From positions 119,370 to 144,956 of the forward strand of contig JH152908.1 in NCBI GenBank assembly GCA_000226015.1: DNA of 25,587 nt, in the 5' to 3' direction. Position 1 is the stretch's first letter, and every line of letters starts with the position of its first letter. The notes beneath the pieces were generated by a model. The model was not told the origin of the DNA, searched no databases, and saw only the letters and a program-made list of their open reading frames with translations. Below, piece after piece: positions 1-10,370 of the stretch. Both the position numbers and the translations under genes were made by a program. This DNA is from Mnemiopsis leidyi (taxonomy: Eukaryota > Ctenophora > Tentaculata > Lobata > Bolinopsidae).

Positions 1-159
1 ACATACATACATACATACATACATACATACATACATACANACATACATACATACATACATAATANATATATACATACATACATACATACATACATACATA
101 CATACATACATACATACATACATACACACATACATACATACATACATACATACATACAT

Positions 160-217
<58 letters not shown>
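1..217. repeat. (ACAT)n / (CA)n compound microsatellite
   Basis: The window opens with about 175 bases of almost pure ACAT tetranucleotide repeat, with a short AATA/TATA interruption near 61-70. It passes into an uninterrupted CA dinucleotide run from about 178 and decays at about 215. Two ambiguous bases (positions 40 and 65) sit in the tetranucleotide part, as expected of a hard-to-assemble tract. No coding signal is present. Confidence 0.97.
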
Positions 218-223
<6 letters not shown>

Positions 224-269
224 AAACGCACTATGATAATTTCATTTGTCTAATGAGTCAATCCTTCAG

Positions 270-305
270 GGTGCCAGCAACTTACCTCAGTTCGACAAGA
301 GTGAG
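270..305 (+). CDS. AUTS2-like: Candidate microexon, AUTS2-like gene
   Basis: A 36-base stretch lies between an acceptor (ATCCTTCAG) and a good donor (GAG|GTATGT). It reads GASNLPQFDKSE in phase 0, which would join in frame to the phase-0 microexon at 3463. The polypyrimidine tract is weak, and the segment is only 12 codons, so chance occurrence is possible. The same bases hold a strong donor-like CTGAG|GTAAGT on the minus strand, an alternative reading for which I found no partner exon. I do not recognise the peptide as a family motif, so it rests on splice signals and phase only. Confidence 0.4.
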
Positions 306-2120
306 GTATGTATCATCTTGAAAGATCATTTTTAATAACTTGGCCTAACTTTGCCTTGAGCTGTATAAAAAGGAGCCAGATCTAAATACTTTAAATAGTT
401 ATATAGCACAAGGTACAGGTGGGGGTGGCCCTGAGAAGTGAGAAACCTCCGATCACGTTTTGACCAAGAACTGCCGAGATGATAAATGTTTGCTCGTAAA
501 TTTTTTTTTACCGATTTCAATAAAAATCGGCACAAATGTTACTTACCTCTGAAATTTATAAGGGAATATATAGATAATAAGTGCAGTCATCAGCCAACGT
601 GTTATCGGAGGCCTTTCTTGTCCAATCTGCATTTAATGCAAATTCTTCATATTCTTAAGAAAAATGGTCCTGACATTTCAATTCCACGCTCTCCCTCTCT
701 TTCAACTATATATCGTGCGAATCACAAAGGACCTTGCTTAAGTGCACCTGCATTAGAAAATGTCCCATTATTCGCTTTATCTGACTGTGCTATTGGATGC
801 AGGATGTCACTCTCGCCTTTATTGCTCCCACTCTTCAGCTTGCCCTCATTTCGATTCCATCAGTTACGACTTCACGAGACAGAGCCCTGCAATCCTTGGT
901 GCGCGATTATACCGCAAAGTGTGGTCCTCATTTTATGAGTTATGTAATGTTGGTGGTGGTAAAACATTTAAAAGTGTAACATTTAATGGCCTGAACATGT
1001 TGTTCAGATTAAAGTACTGAAGCGACTCCTGCAAGAGGGCGAACTTCTGCAGAACATAGAACTAGCTGGAATTATCTTCCTTATCAAGCATTGAATTTAG
1101 GAAAAAACATAGGAGAATTTGGACAGAAATTTATAACGTAATCATGGTCGAACCGTCCTTCGTAATAAGACGTCAACATTCAAAAACTCCCTCCTTCCCC
1201 CTAGCCGATAACGTAATACATATATGTCATATTCCTGATCTTATTTTTGCCGAAACATTTTGTAATTTAGTTTTTTATTAAACGTTCGCTTATCCCTATA
1301 GTTGAGTAGTTGCTTGGTAACAAATTTGATCAAAAGTATGATATCTGAGACTAAATTTAAAGCTTAAATCTCTCCTTGCTGATGCACTTTTGCATATTGC
1401 AATGTCATCATCCCGGTTTGGCCGCATTTTATTTGATTTTTCGTTATGCAAAATATAAGTACAACATAAAGTAGTCACAGTGAATGAACAGCACATAATG
1501 TAAGTGTCAGACAAGGGAGCCTTAAAGAGAATAGATTGCGTGCCGACCGCCTTGATTTGAACTACTTATTGTTTGAGAATGTTCGTATTTGGGATAATCA
1601 ATTTCACTGCTCCTGTCTCTTCAGAGCAACGCGCAAGGTGGTGTATATGTATACGTAGTTGAGCTGATCCTCCGCACGTCTTACCTTAGATAGCCTTAGA
1701 ATCTGAGGTGCTTAACAAGTAGCATATATTGGGACGAGGAAACAAGCAGATTTTTTTGAAAGAATTCAGGTCATGTCTTTTTGATAGTCACTGGATTCTT
1801 CAGGAAAAATACTTGTACTTGATGTTTTGGCATGTTAACCGCTCTATAGTTTAAGAGAAGATAAATCATAAAGGCCAACATTAAAACTTCGTCCGATTTC
1901 GACAAAAAATTGGCATGATACTTTTCAAACTAAGGTCAGTTATATCAATAAGTTTCAGAATTGTCAATTAGACGTGGAGTTAAACTATTTCGTAAAAAAT
2001 GAGGTTCTGAAGTTTTTTTGACTCTAGAATTGGCAAATCTTCTAGAAGACAATTGTACACTCAATTTATGAGATACCAAGAAATCGAGTACATAAAGGAA
2101 TTGCAAGTTTTTAAATTATC

Positions 2121-2141
2121 TTTGCGGGTATCACCCGCAAA
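2121..2141. repeat. Perfect 9-bp hairpin with 3-base loop
   Basis: TTTGCGGGT at 2121-2129 and ACCCGCAAA at 2133-2141 are perfect inverted repeats around the loop ATC. It is a GC-rich stem in otherwise AT-rich intron. No poly-T or other sign gives it a role. Confidence 0.8.
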
Positions 2142-2694
2142 TCTCCGACATAAGACCGTCCTGATTACCACATTTCTAATCCAATACACCGTCTGATGTG
2201 CCTAATGTAATGATCAAATGGATACTGGTGTGATTCAGAGCATTATTTGAACCGATATTGAACTATGTTCTCTATCTTACGATAAATGGGGGGGGGGGGA
2301 GAGAGATAGGCTAAATTTGTAGAACTGTGGTCCATACTGCTTCCATCCAGAAATGTACCAAAAAACCATGATTAATGATTCCTATAGAACGTTGCTCTTG
2401 GATTTATTGTACAAGGTTTTCGATTACAGGTGAACTTCGTAAACTCGGCTTAAATGGATCCTCTCGCTTGCGATCAGACAATTTGCAGAACTTAATCCCG
2501 CATATTATCTGTACAGAGTTAAACAATTATTTTGTCCCGTGGAGCTAGATGGCACAATTCTCATTATAACACATGCATTACATGACACGGACCAGGGCAA
2601 ATAGAGAGTGGTAACTCTCACTGTTGACAAGTCAAAACGTAGCTCTGTGTAATAAAGCTATAGAGCCCAATGCTCCGTTCGGTGTTGTACACTT

Positions 2695-2725
2695 TTGACT
2701 CGTTGTGTTGACTCGTTGTGTTGAC
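2695..2725. repeat. 13-bp tandem repeat, about 2.4 copies
   Basis: The unit TTGACTCGTTGTG occurs twice in perfect tandem and is followed by a partial third copy (TTGAC). It is a short local duplication in intronic sequence with no other feature attached. Confidence 0.85.
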
Positions 2726-3380
2726 AACAGTAGAGATAAGGACACACTCTGCTTATTTTCTGTACACGGTCGTCTTTACTACATGATCATCGGAGTGTTG
2801 CTAAGTATGTATAACGGATATTATGTATATATTGGATATTATGTATACATATATTGGATATTTAACATCAGTCCAGACAAACTGACTTTTCTCACAGTGT
2901 CAAGGCTTTTACTCGGCGAAAGATTCACGGGCCAAAGTTACGTATTTCGCTGGAGCACGATCACCGATCAATTCACATTGAATATACGCCACGTTGTATA
3001 ATATCCTATACTGGTCACTATGTGGGTTATTTGCTGATTAATTTGCTTGCTAAGATACGTGCAGCTGTTATATATTAGTGATGAAAGTGTGCATTGGAAT
3101 GTGGACTATTTCTTCCACCTATCCCTCAATTTCACTGCACTTAAAGTTCCCTCTGATTTCCTGAAAACAATTTTCCTAATGCAATCAAGATAACCCTTGG
3201 CCAAAAGTTGTCCAGCAGCACCTTGAATATGATTCTCACTAAAGTATCTCCAATGTGACTACTCACTAGAAATCTCCAGCCTATTCTCTCCACTCTGAAT
3301 TAAAAATTATCGCGGTCTATAAATTCTCCTACAGTTTTTAAGTAATTATATACCTTGGGAATGACAAATTATCTTATTGC

Positions 3381-3441
3381 AGAGAGTTTTATCAGAGAGT
3401 TTTATCAGAGAGTTTTATCAGAGAGTTTTATCAGAGAGTTT
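3381..3441. repeat. 13-bp tandem repeat against a splice acceptor
   Basis: The unit AGAGAGTTTTATC is repeated a little over four times and ends with a diverged AGAGAGTTTATATAAC. It begins right after TTATTGCAG and stops about 20 bases before the acceptor of the microexon at 3463. Each repeat junction recreates TTTTATCAG|AG, an acceptor-like string. The microexon's own reading frame meets TAA codons between the array and position 3462, so the array is intronic as read. Confidence 0.9.
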
Positions 3442-3462
3442 ATATAACCTTAATCATTTCAG

Positions 3463-3501
3463 AGCGAGCCTGAAGAAGACCAGAAGAACCTTCTAATAAA
3501 G
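3463..3501 (+). CDS. AUTS2-like: Microexon, AUTS2-like gene (acidic peptide)
   Basis: This 39-base exon lies between TTAATCATTTCAG and AAG|GTATCT. It is phase 0 at both ends and encodes SEPEEDQKNLLIK. The acidic Ser/Glu/Asp run resembles the acidic serine-rich stretch found in the N-terminal half of vertebrate AUTS2 (a YFCDSDSDQEE-like region, from memory), which suits its place upstream of the proline-rich exons. It joins in frame to exon 8967. Short length and lack of homology search keep this below certainty. Confidence 0.65.
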
Positions 3502-4423
3502 GTATCTAAAAACAGCATCAAGTTCGACATAGCAACATCAAATTTGCAACTAAACTTTTATAAAGTATTTTAACTATGTAGTTACTAGTTTTGATCGTTT
3601 TGCTAAATGTTCCAGGTTCTGACCTGTTCATGTGTATGTCCGTCCAAAGTCAACGAAAATTTCCTTACCTATGCATCAGAAATTTTACTGCCTTCTTTAA
3701 AAGTTGCACTTCGATTCGTATTTTGTTGCACGAGAAAAATATCCAACATGTCCGGAATATCGATAGTTAAGTTAAAACTTTGTGCAACTGTGTTGTCTTC
3801 CCACTATTAAATATACTTTATCCAGTAATTGAGAATTACTGGGGCTAAGCCAAGGGTACGATAATTAAGACTTGATACAACAACTGCCAATTGTTACATT
3901 GACTAGTTACACTGCATTGTTATTTATTTTAAAAGCTTTTGAGTTCTGTCTCAAAAGTTTAGAGCTCCAGCTTTTAAGAGTTTTAAAAGGGTTCACACAG
4001 TTGAATAACATCATGTTAGTCTGCTGAGCATTTTTCACGATTTTTTCTGACACTAGAAAGCTCACCCTGGTGCGTATTGCTTTGAAGTTTTATAAAAACC
4101 TGAATTTATTGAAATTTTAGGATCTAGTCCCAATGCCCAAAATATTGTCATTTTTTCTTAAGTGACGTGACACATCGTAGATAATCAATGCCGCTGTACT
4201 ATGATAATTAGATCCAATATATAATAATCGTTCAAAGTGTTTCATTCGAACTTTCAACTTTCGCAAAATTAAATTTGTCTGGCTCAAATATGTGGATGTT
4301 CTAGTGAGAGCACAACAAGTATTTCCCATTCAGTTACGTTGTATGATTTTGCCTGAGAGAAGATTCCAAGAGAAGATTCTCAGCTTGAATCGTCTTTTCT
4401 CAACCTCTGCTAAGCGACTGTGT

Positions 4424-4680
4424 GGTTACCAGGTATCGTGATGAAAGCGACCCTTTACCTGGTTACCCGTGTCACGTGATAAAATGGCGGCTTCTAATTG
4501 GGCGTCCCCGTATTGTCCCACAGTCCGCCGTAGACTGTTTAGTACTCTCCTCTTCTGCCACGATGGCAACGTAAGGGTTTTGGTTGTCATGGTTACCCGT
4601 TGAACTGCTTTATCATTATACCATGACAGGTATTTATCCGTTTGACGTCACATAAAGAGGAGGCGCACTTTGCCATGGCT
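4424..4680 (+). promoter_or_regulatory. Candidate internal promoter/enhancer cluster
   Basis: Several strong binding-site-like words are packed here. GTTACCAGGTATC (4425-4437) and GTTGTCATGGTTAC (4583-4596) resemble RFX X-boxes. TCACGTGA (4472-4479) is a palindromic E-box. AAAATGGCGGC (4481-4491) resembles a YY1 site. TGACGTCA (4643-4650) is a perfect CRE. GGTTACC recurs four bases or so from several of these sites. No TATA box is apparent. The density is unlike the surrounding intron, which suggests an alternative promoter or enhancer; this is inference from motifs only. Confidence 0.4.
4484..4570 (+). CDS. Candidate alternative first coding exon (TISU-like start)
   Basis: An ATG embedded in AAAATGGCGGC opens a frame of 29 codons (MAASNWASPYCPTV and onward, ending CHDGN). 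It runs exactly to a good donor, AAC|GTAAGG, in phase 0. The next confident exon of the gene (8967) accepts phase 0, so a transcript starting just upstream would give an N-terminally distinct, shorter AUTS2-like protein. The start context resembles the TISU element, where a YY1 site and an AUG coincide at a very short 5' UTR. One-in-three phase agreement and a short frame mean chance is possible. Confidence 0.3.
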
Positions 4681-5100
4681 ACCAGCCATCCCGTAACCCC
4701 GTCTGGGGTTGTGTGCTTGCACTTGCGTCTCGGAGTCATCGGGAGGAGGTGTTTAGTTCCGCATTTCCCAGATTTAGTAGCAGTTTCATTTCATGTCCTC
4801 GCAGATCTCCCTTTCCGGTCTTCGTATTGGCTCGCAATCCCGCCGTACTCGGATATACAATAATTATGTCATATATGACCGCTCCTGTTTTAGTCCTCAC
4901 CCCTAGCCTGAAGCTGAAGTAGATAAAAGAATCCTGATAACTTTATCATTATTTGCGTCATATCAACTTGCGTGAGCTTGTATTTCTGGCAGATTTCATT
5001 TATCTGCTAATAATGACAAGAAATAGATACGCTTTAAGCTTACCGCCTTTACTTGCCGTCCGTAAATGAAAACAGGCATTACGCTTTCGGCACTAGCGAC

Positions 5101-5310
5101 TAGTTAGTGAGTGCTATAAAGCTATAACTAGTGAGTGCTATAAAGCTATAACTAGTAAGTGCTATAGAGCTATAACTAGTAAGTGCTATAGAGCTATAAC
5201 TAGTAAGTGCTATAAAGCTATAACTAGTAAGTGCTATAAAGCTATAACTAGTAAGTGCTATAAAGCTATAACTAGTAAGTGCTATAAAGCTATAACTAGT
5301 AAGTGCAAGC
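5101..5310. repeat. 24-bp minisatellite, about 9 copies
   Basis: The unit TAGTAAGTGCTATAAAGCTATAAC is repeated about nine times, with small variants (GTGAGT in the first two units, TATAGAGC in two). It ends in a diverged AAGTGCAAGC AAGTGC. Because the unit is a multiple of three it is open on the minus strand (an ALTSYSFI octapeptide repeat), but this is a by-product of the repeat and not evidence for a gene. Confidence 0.95.
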
Positions 5311-8300
5311 AAGTGCTAGAACGTTCTGATGATGCTAGAAAGTGTTTGCAAAGCGAAGTAACTGTAGACCACTGCACAACGCCAGTCCCATGAATTCAAG
5401 ATACGAAAGTATTTTGTGACGGATAAGGTGGCACATGAAGCTTCTGTGCGTAATTAAAACATTTACAACATGTCTAACTGTTGCAGTAATGTCAGCCCCA
5501 GAAGATGTTATTGTCATTTTGAACTGTTCTCCTGTATCCACTGAATCCATTAGCTCCGGCAGTATACTTTTCTATGTAAGTACAAAATAGGAAGTTCTGT
5601 GTCAGTCATCGTGACAAAGACAGTCAGTGATAGTCAGATAAACAACTTTTCGAATAAGATATTGATTAATGTTTTGACAAGTTTTGTTCCCTGGCCCCGT
5701 CTGCACTCCTTCAGTTGCACCCTCCTGTGATCCTGCTAGGGTATTGTAAAATCTATTATAGTGCGTTACTGTGTTCTCTGGGCACAATCGAGTTGTGTAG
5801 GGTGTAGTATATTGCAGTAATGGTATTGTGTACTCTATTCATGATGTGATGGCACTAGTTTTGTTTGGACATTACATGCATATTGTTCCTCGCAATTTTG
5901 CGTAGATTAGCTCATTACAAACATAATGATCCAGAATTGAATGAACCACGGCCTATTAGAGTACACAAAACGCAGCATTGTGCAGGATAAGTGGTCAATT
6001 GTCTTTATCTTTTTGTTTCAGAAATCCGTGAAACGGACAAATTTCTGCTTTCCCATTGACGATGCTGCAGGCCAACCATTATTTACAATGATCTGATAGT
6101 GAGTGTTTATCATCAAACTGAAAATTGAGTATATAATACTCCCACCATGCCAAGGGGGTTGGGGCCGGGGTGTCATCCCCCACTATAGCATCGTTTAAAC
6201 CTGTTGTCAAACTTATTTGAAATCGAAAAGAGCACCCACTCGCCTTTAAATACATAAAAAAATAAGCAGCACATGAGAAAATAAACCTAAAGCTCTGATT
6301 GGCGTGATATGCCCACATGTGGCTTATGATGTTACGTGTTGGCAGATATTAAGATATGCTCTTCCCACCGACCACTAGGACCACCCACTTTGCACCAAAT
6401 TAACTGCATCATTACATCAATCAAGTTTGATTGTCGCGCCATCTACAGAATCATTTGACGTATATCTCACTATCTTTATTCGCGACATAGCATATGAAAA
6501 TACGCTTCTTCGTTCCGGTGCGCCATATATTCTTGGACGTGGACAAACCGTTAAAGCAATAGTTATGAAGTCCGGGCAGATTTTCATTAGATCTGTTAAA
6601 GCACAAGTAAGCAGCGTTTCTCAGTGCCAGATGTACAACATTTTATACACTGCAGTAGTGCGCCTAGGTTGCTTCTGATTGAATTAGAAATAAACCAGGA
6701 AATACCAGCAACAACAAAGGAATGTAAATCTGAAACCCTAGTTTAATTCCGTATACATCAGTAAACTCTAATTCAACACCCTTCTCGTGACTCTGGAACT
6801 GCAGCTCTCCTGCCTTTCTATCGTACGTGGTTTTCTGGGTTTTATTAGGATGTTTACTGCCAGATTCTGTAGTGTCATTCCTCAGTGCGTTTCTGGAATG
6901 GAGCCAATTGTCAGCTCACTGCAGCAAATCTGTGCAAACACGCCTCATTTTCATAACCAACTACTAGCATAACTTCAACTGGAAAGAATTTCCGATTCAA
7001 ACTGCAAATCGCCTTAACAACTTGATCGCCATTACGACACATCATGACATGTCACATTGTCGGACGTTCCGCGCTATATAATACCTCACATCTTACCGGA
7101 ATGAACAAGATGTTATAGCCGGAATGTGCGTAGAGTGGTTATCGAGCGAGTGACATGATAGGAATAATTTTCTTATATTCCTAAGTTTTACTCTCAAACT
7201 TATGCATATTGTTCTCATTCGCAAAAATTTGAGTATAGAAAGAAGGGTCTTTAGTCCAGAAAGTTTTAAGCCGTTTTGTTAAAAAACTTGCGGCTATTGT
7301 TATAATTTTTCGGAAATAGTTCCTCTGGTAACCACTCTTTAGTTTATGGTTCCCAAACTACCTGGACCTAGGGAGCTAAAAATAGTTACATGTTAATTGT
7401 GATCTATAAATAGCCGCACATCTGAAACACGATACCTAATCGGTCCATGAAGGGGTACGGGTCCCTGATGCGGTAGCACAACTTGCAGACTCAGTTATAC
7501 TGCACATCATTCAATTCCATGTCCTTCTAGGTCGGCGTGTCTTTGTTAACCGAGGATTTCAGAAGAGATTAGACGCCGTGTTGTTTTCAGAGATTACACT
7601 CCACTGCGATCGAAGTCCACGGAAATTACATAGACTAACCGAAAATGTACATTGTAATATAATACTTCGAGCTATTCGACAAAGAATAAGAAGTCTCGCA
7701 AGACATTGTGAAAGTGAAAATTAAAACTTCATTACAGTTCACATCACTCAACGTTGTCTGCCTTTGATCTGTTCCGAAGATAGTATGTAGTTGGTTAATG
7801 GTGGCATACTTTGGTGGCTGTCGTTACGACAAACCACCTAACTAATTGTCCTACCTGACTACATCACATACAAGTTAAGGTTCATATTTGTAGGTTATTT
7901 ACTGCACCTGCTGCAGAGTAGTACATATTATACTTCTGTATCCGACCTGTAGCTGTCTCTCTGCGGTGAAGCAGCAAGTTTTACAAAGAACTTGAATTCC
8001 AGCTAGAAACCTAGAAGTATCCATGTAGACCCCTAACTTCAAAAGATAACCACTCCCGCGTCGCAAAGAGCTTGTAATAAATGATGTATCCAAATAAAAG
8101 CACTAGAAGTAAAACTGGACAGTTATCTTATTACCTCGCCAGACCAATGATAAGTTCCGGTGTCTATGTCAATCCCTTAGTTTCCTATTTCGGTCTTGGA
8201 TAATCCACCAAAATAGTAATAACCTGAGGATACTCATATTTCGGTGTACTAGTTCCCAGTACACAACAACGTTGCGGCTGTCTAGTCTCACCTCCGTACA

Positions 8301-8966
8301 ATAAAACAACTTCTCAAGCAGACTTGAAGAATGTGTCCAATTTGTGCTGCTGAGAGAAACCTTTCTTGAAAAGCTTTCAGCTAGAATCTTCCCTTCAGCA
8401 CGCTAAGTTTTCTCTCTCCGACACTACAAGGGGAGCAGCAGATCAGTTAAATGTACTTTCCGCTGTAGCGAGTGTTAGGAAAGTCCCAAATCTAATTACC
8501 GTGGAAATGATAACGTAACTGTTATAATTTGGCTAGGTGCGATTATCTGGAAGTTACACTAGGGAAAATAACGTGCTGATTGCAGGTTTTGTTTTTGCTA
8601 TGTAGGTTTGTGAGTCGACGTTAGTTAGTGAGTTGGTCACCTTGCGTCATGTCAATGGTAAAAGCGGCATATAGAATTTACTGCTGCAGCGATAAGGACC
8701 GGCCTTAACTTGCGCTCAGCCTGATATAAAGATAATGTGCACAAAACACATAATTAATTAAAATTTTGTGGAATGAGCTTTGTTTGTAACCTACAAGAAA
8801 TCCATATAGGCTCACAAAACCCTAAATTCGCGTCACTCGGTCTCTAGTAATCAGTCAAAATTTATCAGATTCTTATTGAGGCCCTATCGCAATTCCGCCG
8901 AGTAATCCGTAATACTTGCCATGACAAAATAATTCTTTAAAAGATCTTAACTGAAGTTTATTTCAG

Positions 8967-9092
8967 ACAGAAGAAAGCCCACCGCCTTCTCCTCTTCCTG
9001 ACATACCTCAGATCAGTACAAGTGACGTCAAAACCACGCCAACAACCCCCGCCGCCACCACCGCCGCAGCTCCTTCTACCCCCACCATTAAG
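8967..9092 (+). CDS. AUTS2-like: AUTS2-like exon, Pro/Thr/Ala-rich
   Basis: The exon lies between TTTATTTCAG and AAG|GTAGAT. It is 126 bases, phase 0 at both ends, and encodes 42 residues beginning TEESPPPSPLPDIPQ and ending in an Ala/Thr/Pro-rich run to TPTIK. Low sequence complexity and proline density match the disordered proline-rich region of AUTS2 proteins ahead of the AUTS2 domain. The SPPPSPLP stretch could be an SH3 or phosphorylation target, but that is only suggestion. A 142-base intron separates it from the next exon. Confidence 0.85.
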
Positions 9093-9234
9093 GTAGATTT
9101 TCTTGCTGCTTTTTGTGATATTTGAAATCGTCACTGCTGCGTCATGCTGTCAGAGTTGCTACACGCCACACGTACTTATTACTGAAATGTTAAACAAATT
9201 ATCAGATCATACCCACTAACCGCCCGTCTCCCAG

Positions 9235-9535
9235 TCTGAAGGATGCAGTACAAGCAGTGTCGGCGTGACTGTCTCGAACATAACTCCCTCCATCCCCGCT
9301 CCTCTCCCCTCAGCTCCCCTGCCTACAACCTGCGGATCAGGGAGCCCCATCTACCAGCCTGCCTCACAACACCTTCTCATCCCTCTTGGCAAGGTGCCAG
9401 CAACTCCAGGGTCGCACCCCAGTCGTCTACCGACACCCCCCTCGGCAGGCACCCCGTTTTATCACGGTCTACCGAGACAACATCCTGTTGCTGGAAGTCA
9501 TCCTGGACTTTCTTTCTCTCTTCCTCACTCACAAG
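9235..9535 (+). CDS. AUTS2-like: AUTS2-like exon, Pro/Ser-rich linker
   Basis: The exon starts after the acceptor CGTCTCCCAG and ends at CAAG|GTTGGT. It has 301 bases, phase 0 in and phase 1 out. It encodes about 100 residues (SEGCSTSSVGVTVSNITPS at the start, through YQPASQHLL, LPTPPSAGTPFYHGLPRQHP, to LPHSQ) with many Pro, Ser, Gly and His. Composition is typical of the disordered region of AUTS2/FBRSL1. The frame used here is the only one of the three overlapping frames that joins both neighbours in phase. The trailing G combines with AT of the next exon to give Asp. Confidence 0.87.
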
Positions 9536-10370
9536 GTTGGTGACTTGCGCTCGAGAGATATATTCTCAGTCCTATTTTGGCATACTGCCTGATTATTTTT
9601 GGCAAGTTTTCAAATTTTACATTTTAAACTTCTTCGCTCTCAACATACTCGGACTAAAACGATTTAGACATTTCACGGTTTTCGCCTAATTACAACGTTA
9701 AAAACATCAGCATTAAACGAAATGCGGGACTAGAGATCGGAGAACTATCAAAATTTCCTGCATATTTTATAATATTTTCGCATATAATCGGAGCTGTAAC
9801 TAAACGTGTCTTTACTCTGCTGACTAATGAATTACACGACATCACTCATACACCATGGTGCACTATCCGGTGTGAAACGCGATTATCGCTTGTTGAGTAC
9901 AGTCAGGCGTTACTAGCCAGTAGACGTGTCAGTATGGCTTACTGGAGGAGAATTCTTTTCAGCCAGAACTTCAACACTTCGTTTTTTTCCGTTTTACACT
10001 CAGCACCAGTGTTACTTATGCTAGAATGAGTTTTTGTAAGACTAGATTCATGAAAGGCGAGCTCACTAACTGAATAACTGAGAATTGTGAAACTTAAGCA
10101 ATAAGCACTTAAGTTATTTGTACTTGAAAGATTTAGTTGGTCCTTGTATTCGAAGATTCTACCATTATTTACAGCCGCCATTATTAAATTAACTCGAAAG
10201 TTGGAGCCTAGCTTTATGCCAAACATGTTTTTCAGTGAATGAGAAACTAGAATAACGATCACATTATACTGGATCGGTTTGGAAAGTTGACCACCTGCTC
10301 TTTCATAGTCAATTTACGTTAAAGCCCATTTTATACAATCGCGTCGATGACCATGAAGGACATGCACAGA

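Larger units (their letters stand above)
306..3462. other. Intron-like noncoding region
   Basis: This stretch between the two candidate microexons holds no exon I can support. It contains AT-rich unique sequence, a run of twelve G bases followed by GA repeats near 2288-2305, and a perfect 9-bp hairpin at 2121-2141. It also has a 13-bp tandem duplication at 2695-2725, a GGATATTATGTATA near-duplication around 2816-2862, and the 13-bp repeat array at 3381-3441. The longest open frame (486-938) has no codon or family resemblance to a gene. Confidence 0.6.
3502..8966. other. Large intron with possible internal promoter and minisatellite
   Basis: This 5.5-kb stretch separates the microexon at 3463 from the proline-rich exon at 8967. 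It includes the cluster of regulatory-like motifs and a TISU-like start at 4420-4700, a more GC-rich patch to about 4920 that I cannot explain, and a 24-bp minisatellite at 5101-5310. The remainder (5320-8966) is ordinary AT-rich sequence. Short open frames such as 6427-6678 and 6787-6972 have no recognisable product. Confidence 0.6.

Noticed and set aside
1-217. CRISPR-like or other functional array
   Set aside because: Simple 4-bp and 2-bp microsatellite with no spacers.
486-938. 150-codon plus-strand open frame
   Set aside because: No recognisable domain, AT-rich biased composition, no splice or promoter context; length is within chance for a 25-kb window.
5100-5312. Minus-strand 70-codon frame with ALTSYSFI octapeptide repeats
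   Set aside because: A 24-bp minisatellite is automatically in frame; no start context, splice sites or family support.
5482-5575. Exon-like segment after TGTTGCAG ending at TAT|GTAAGT
   Set aside because: Open frame and good donor, but phase 2 in / 0 out does not fit the neighbouring phase-0 exons, and the peptide has no family features.
6427-6678. 83-codon plus-strand frame with a GTAAGC donor-like site
   Set aside because: No acceptor of quality, no homology recognised, and phase cannot be reconciled with flanking exons.
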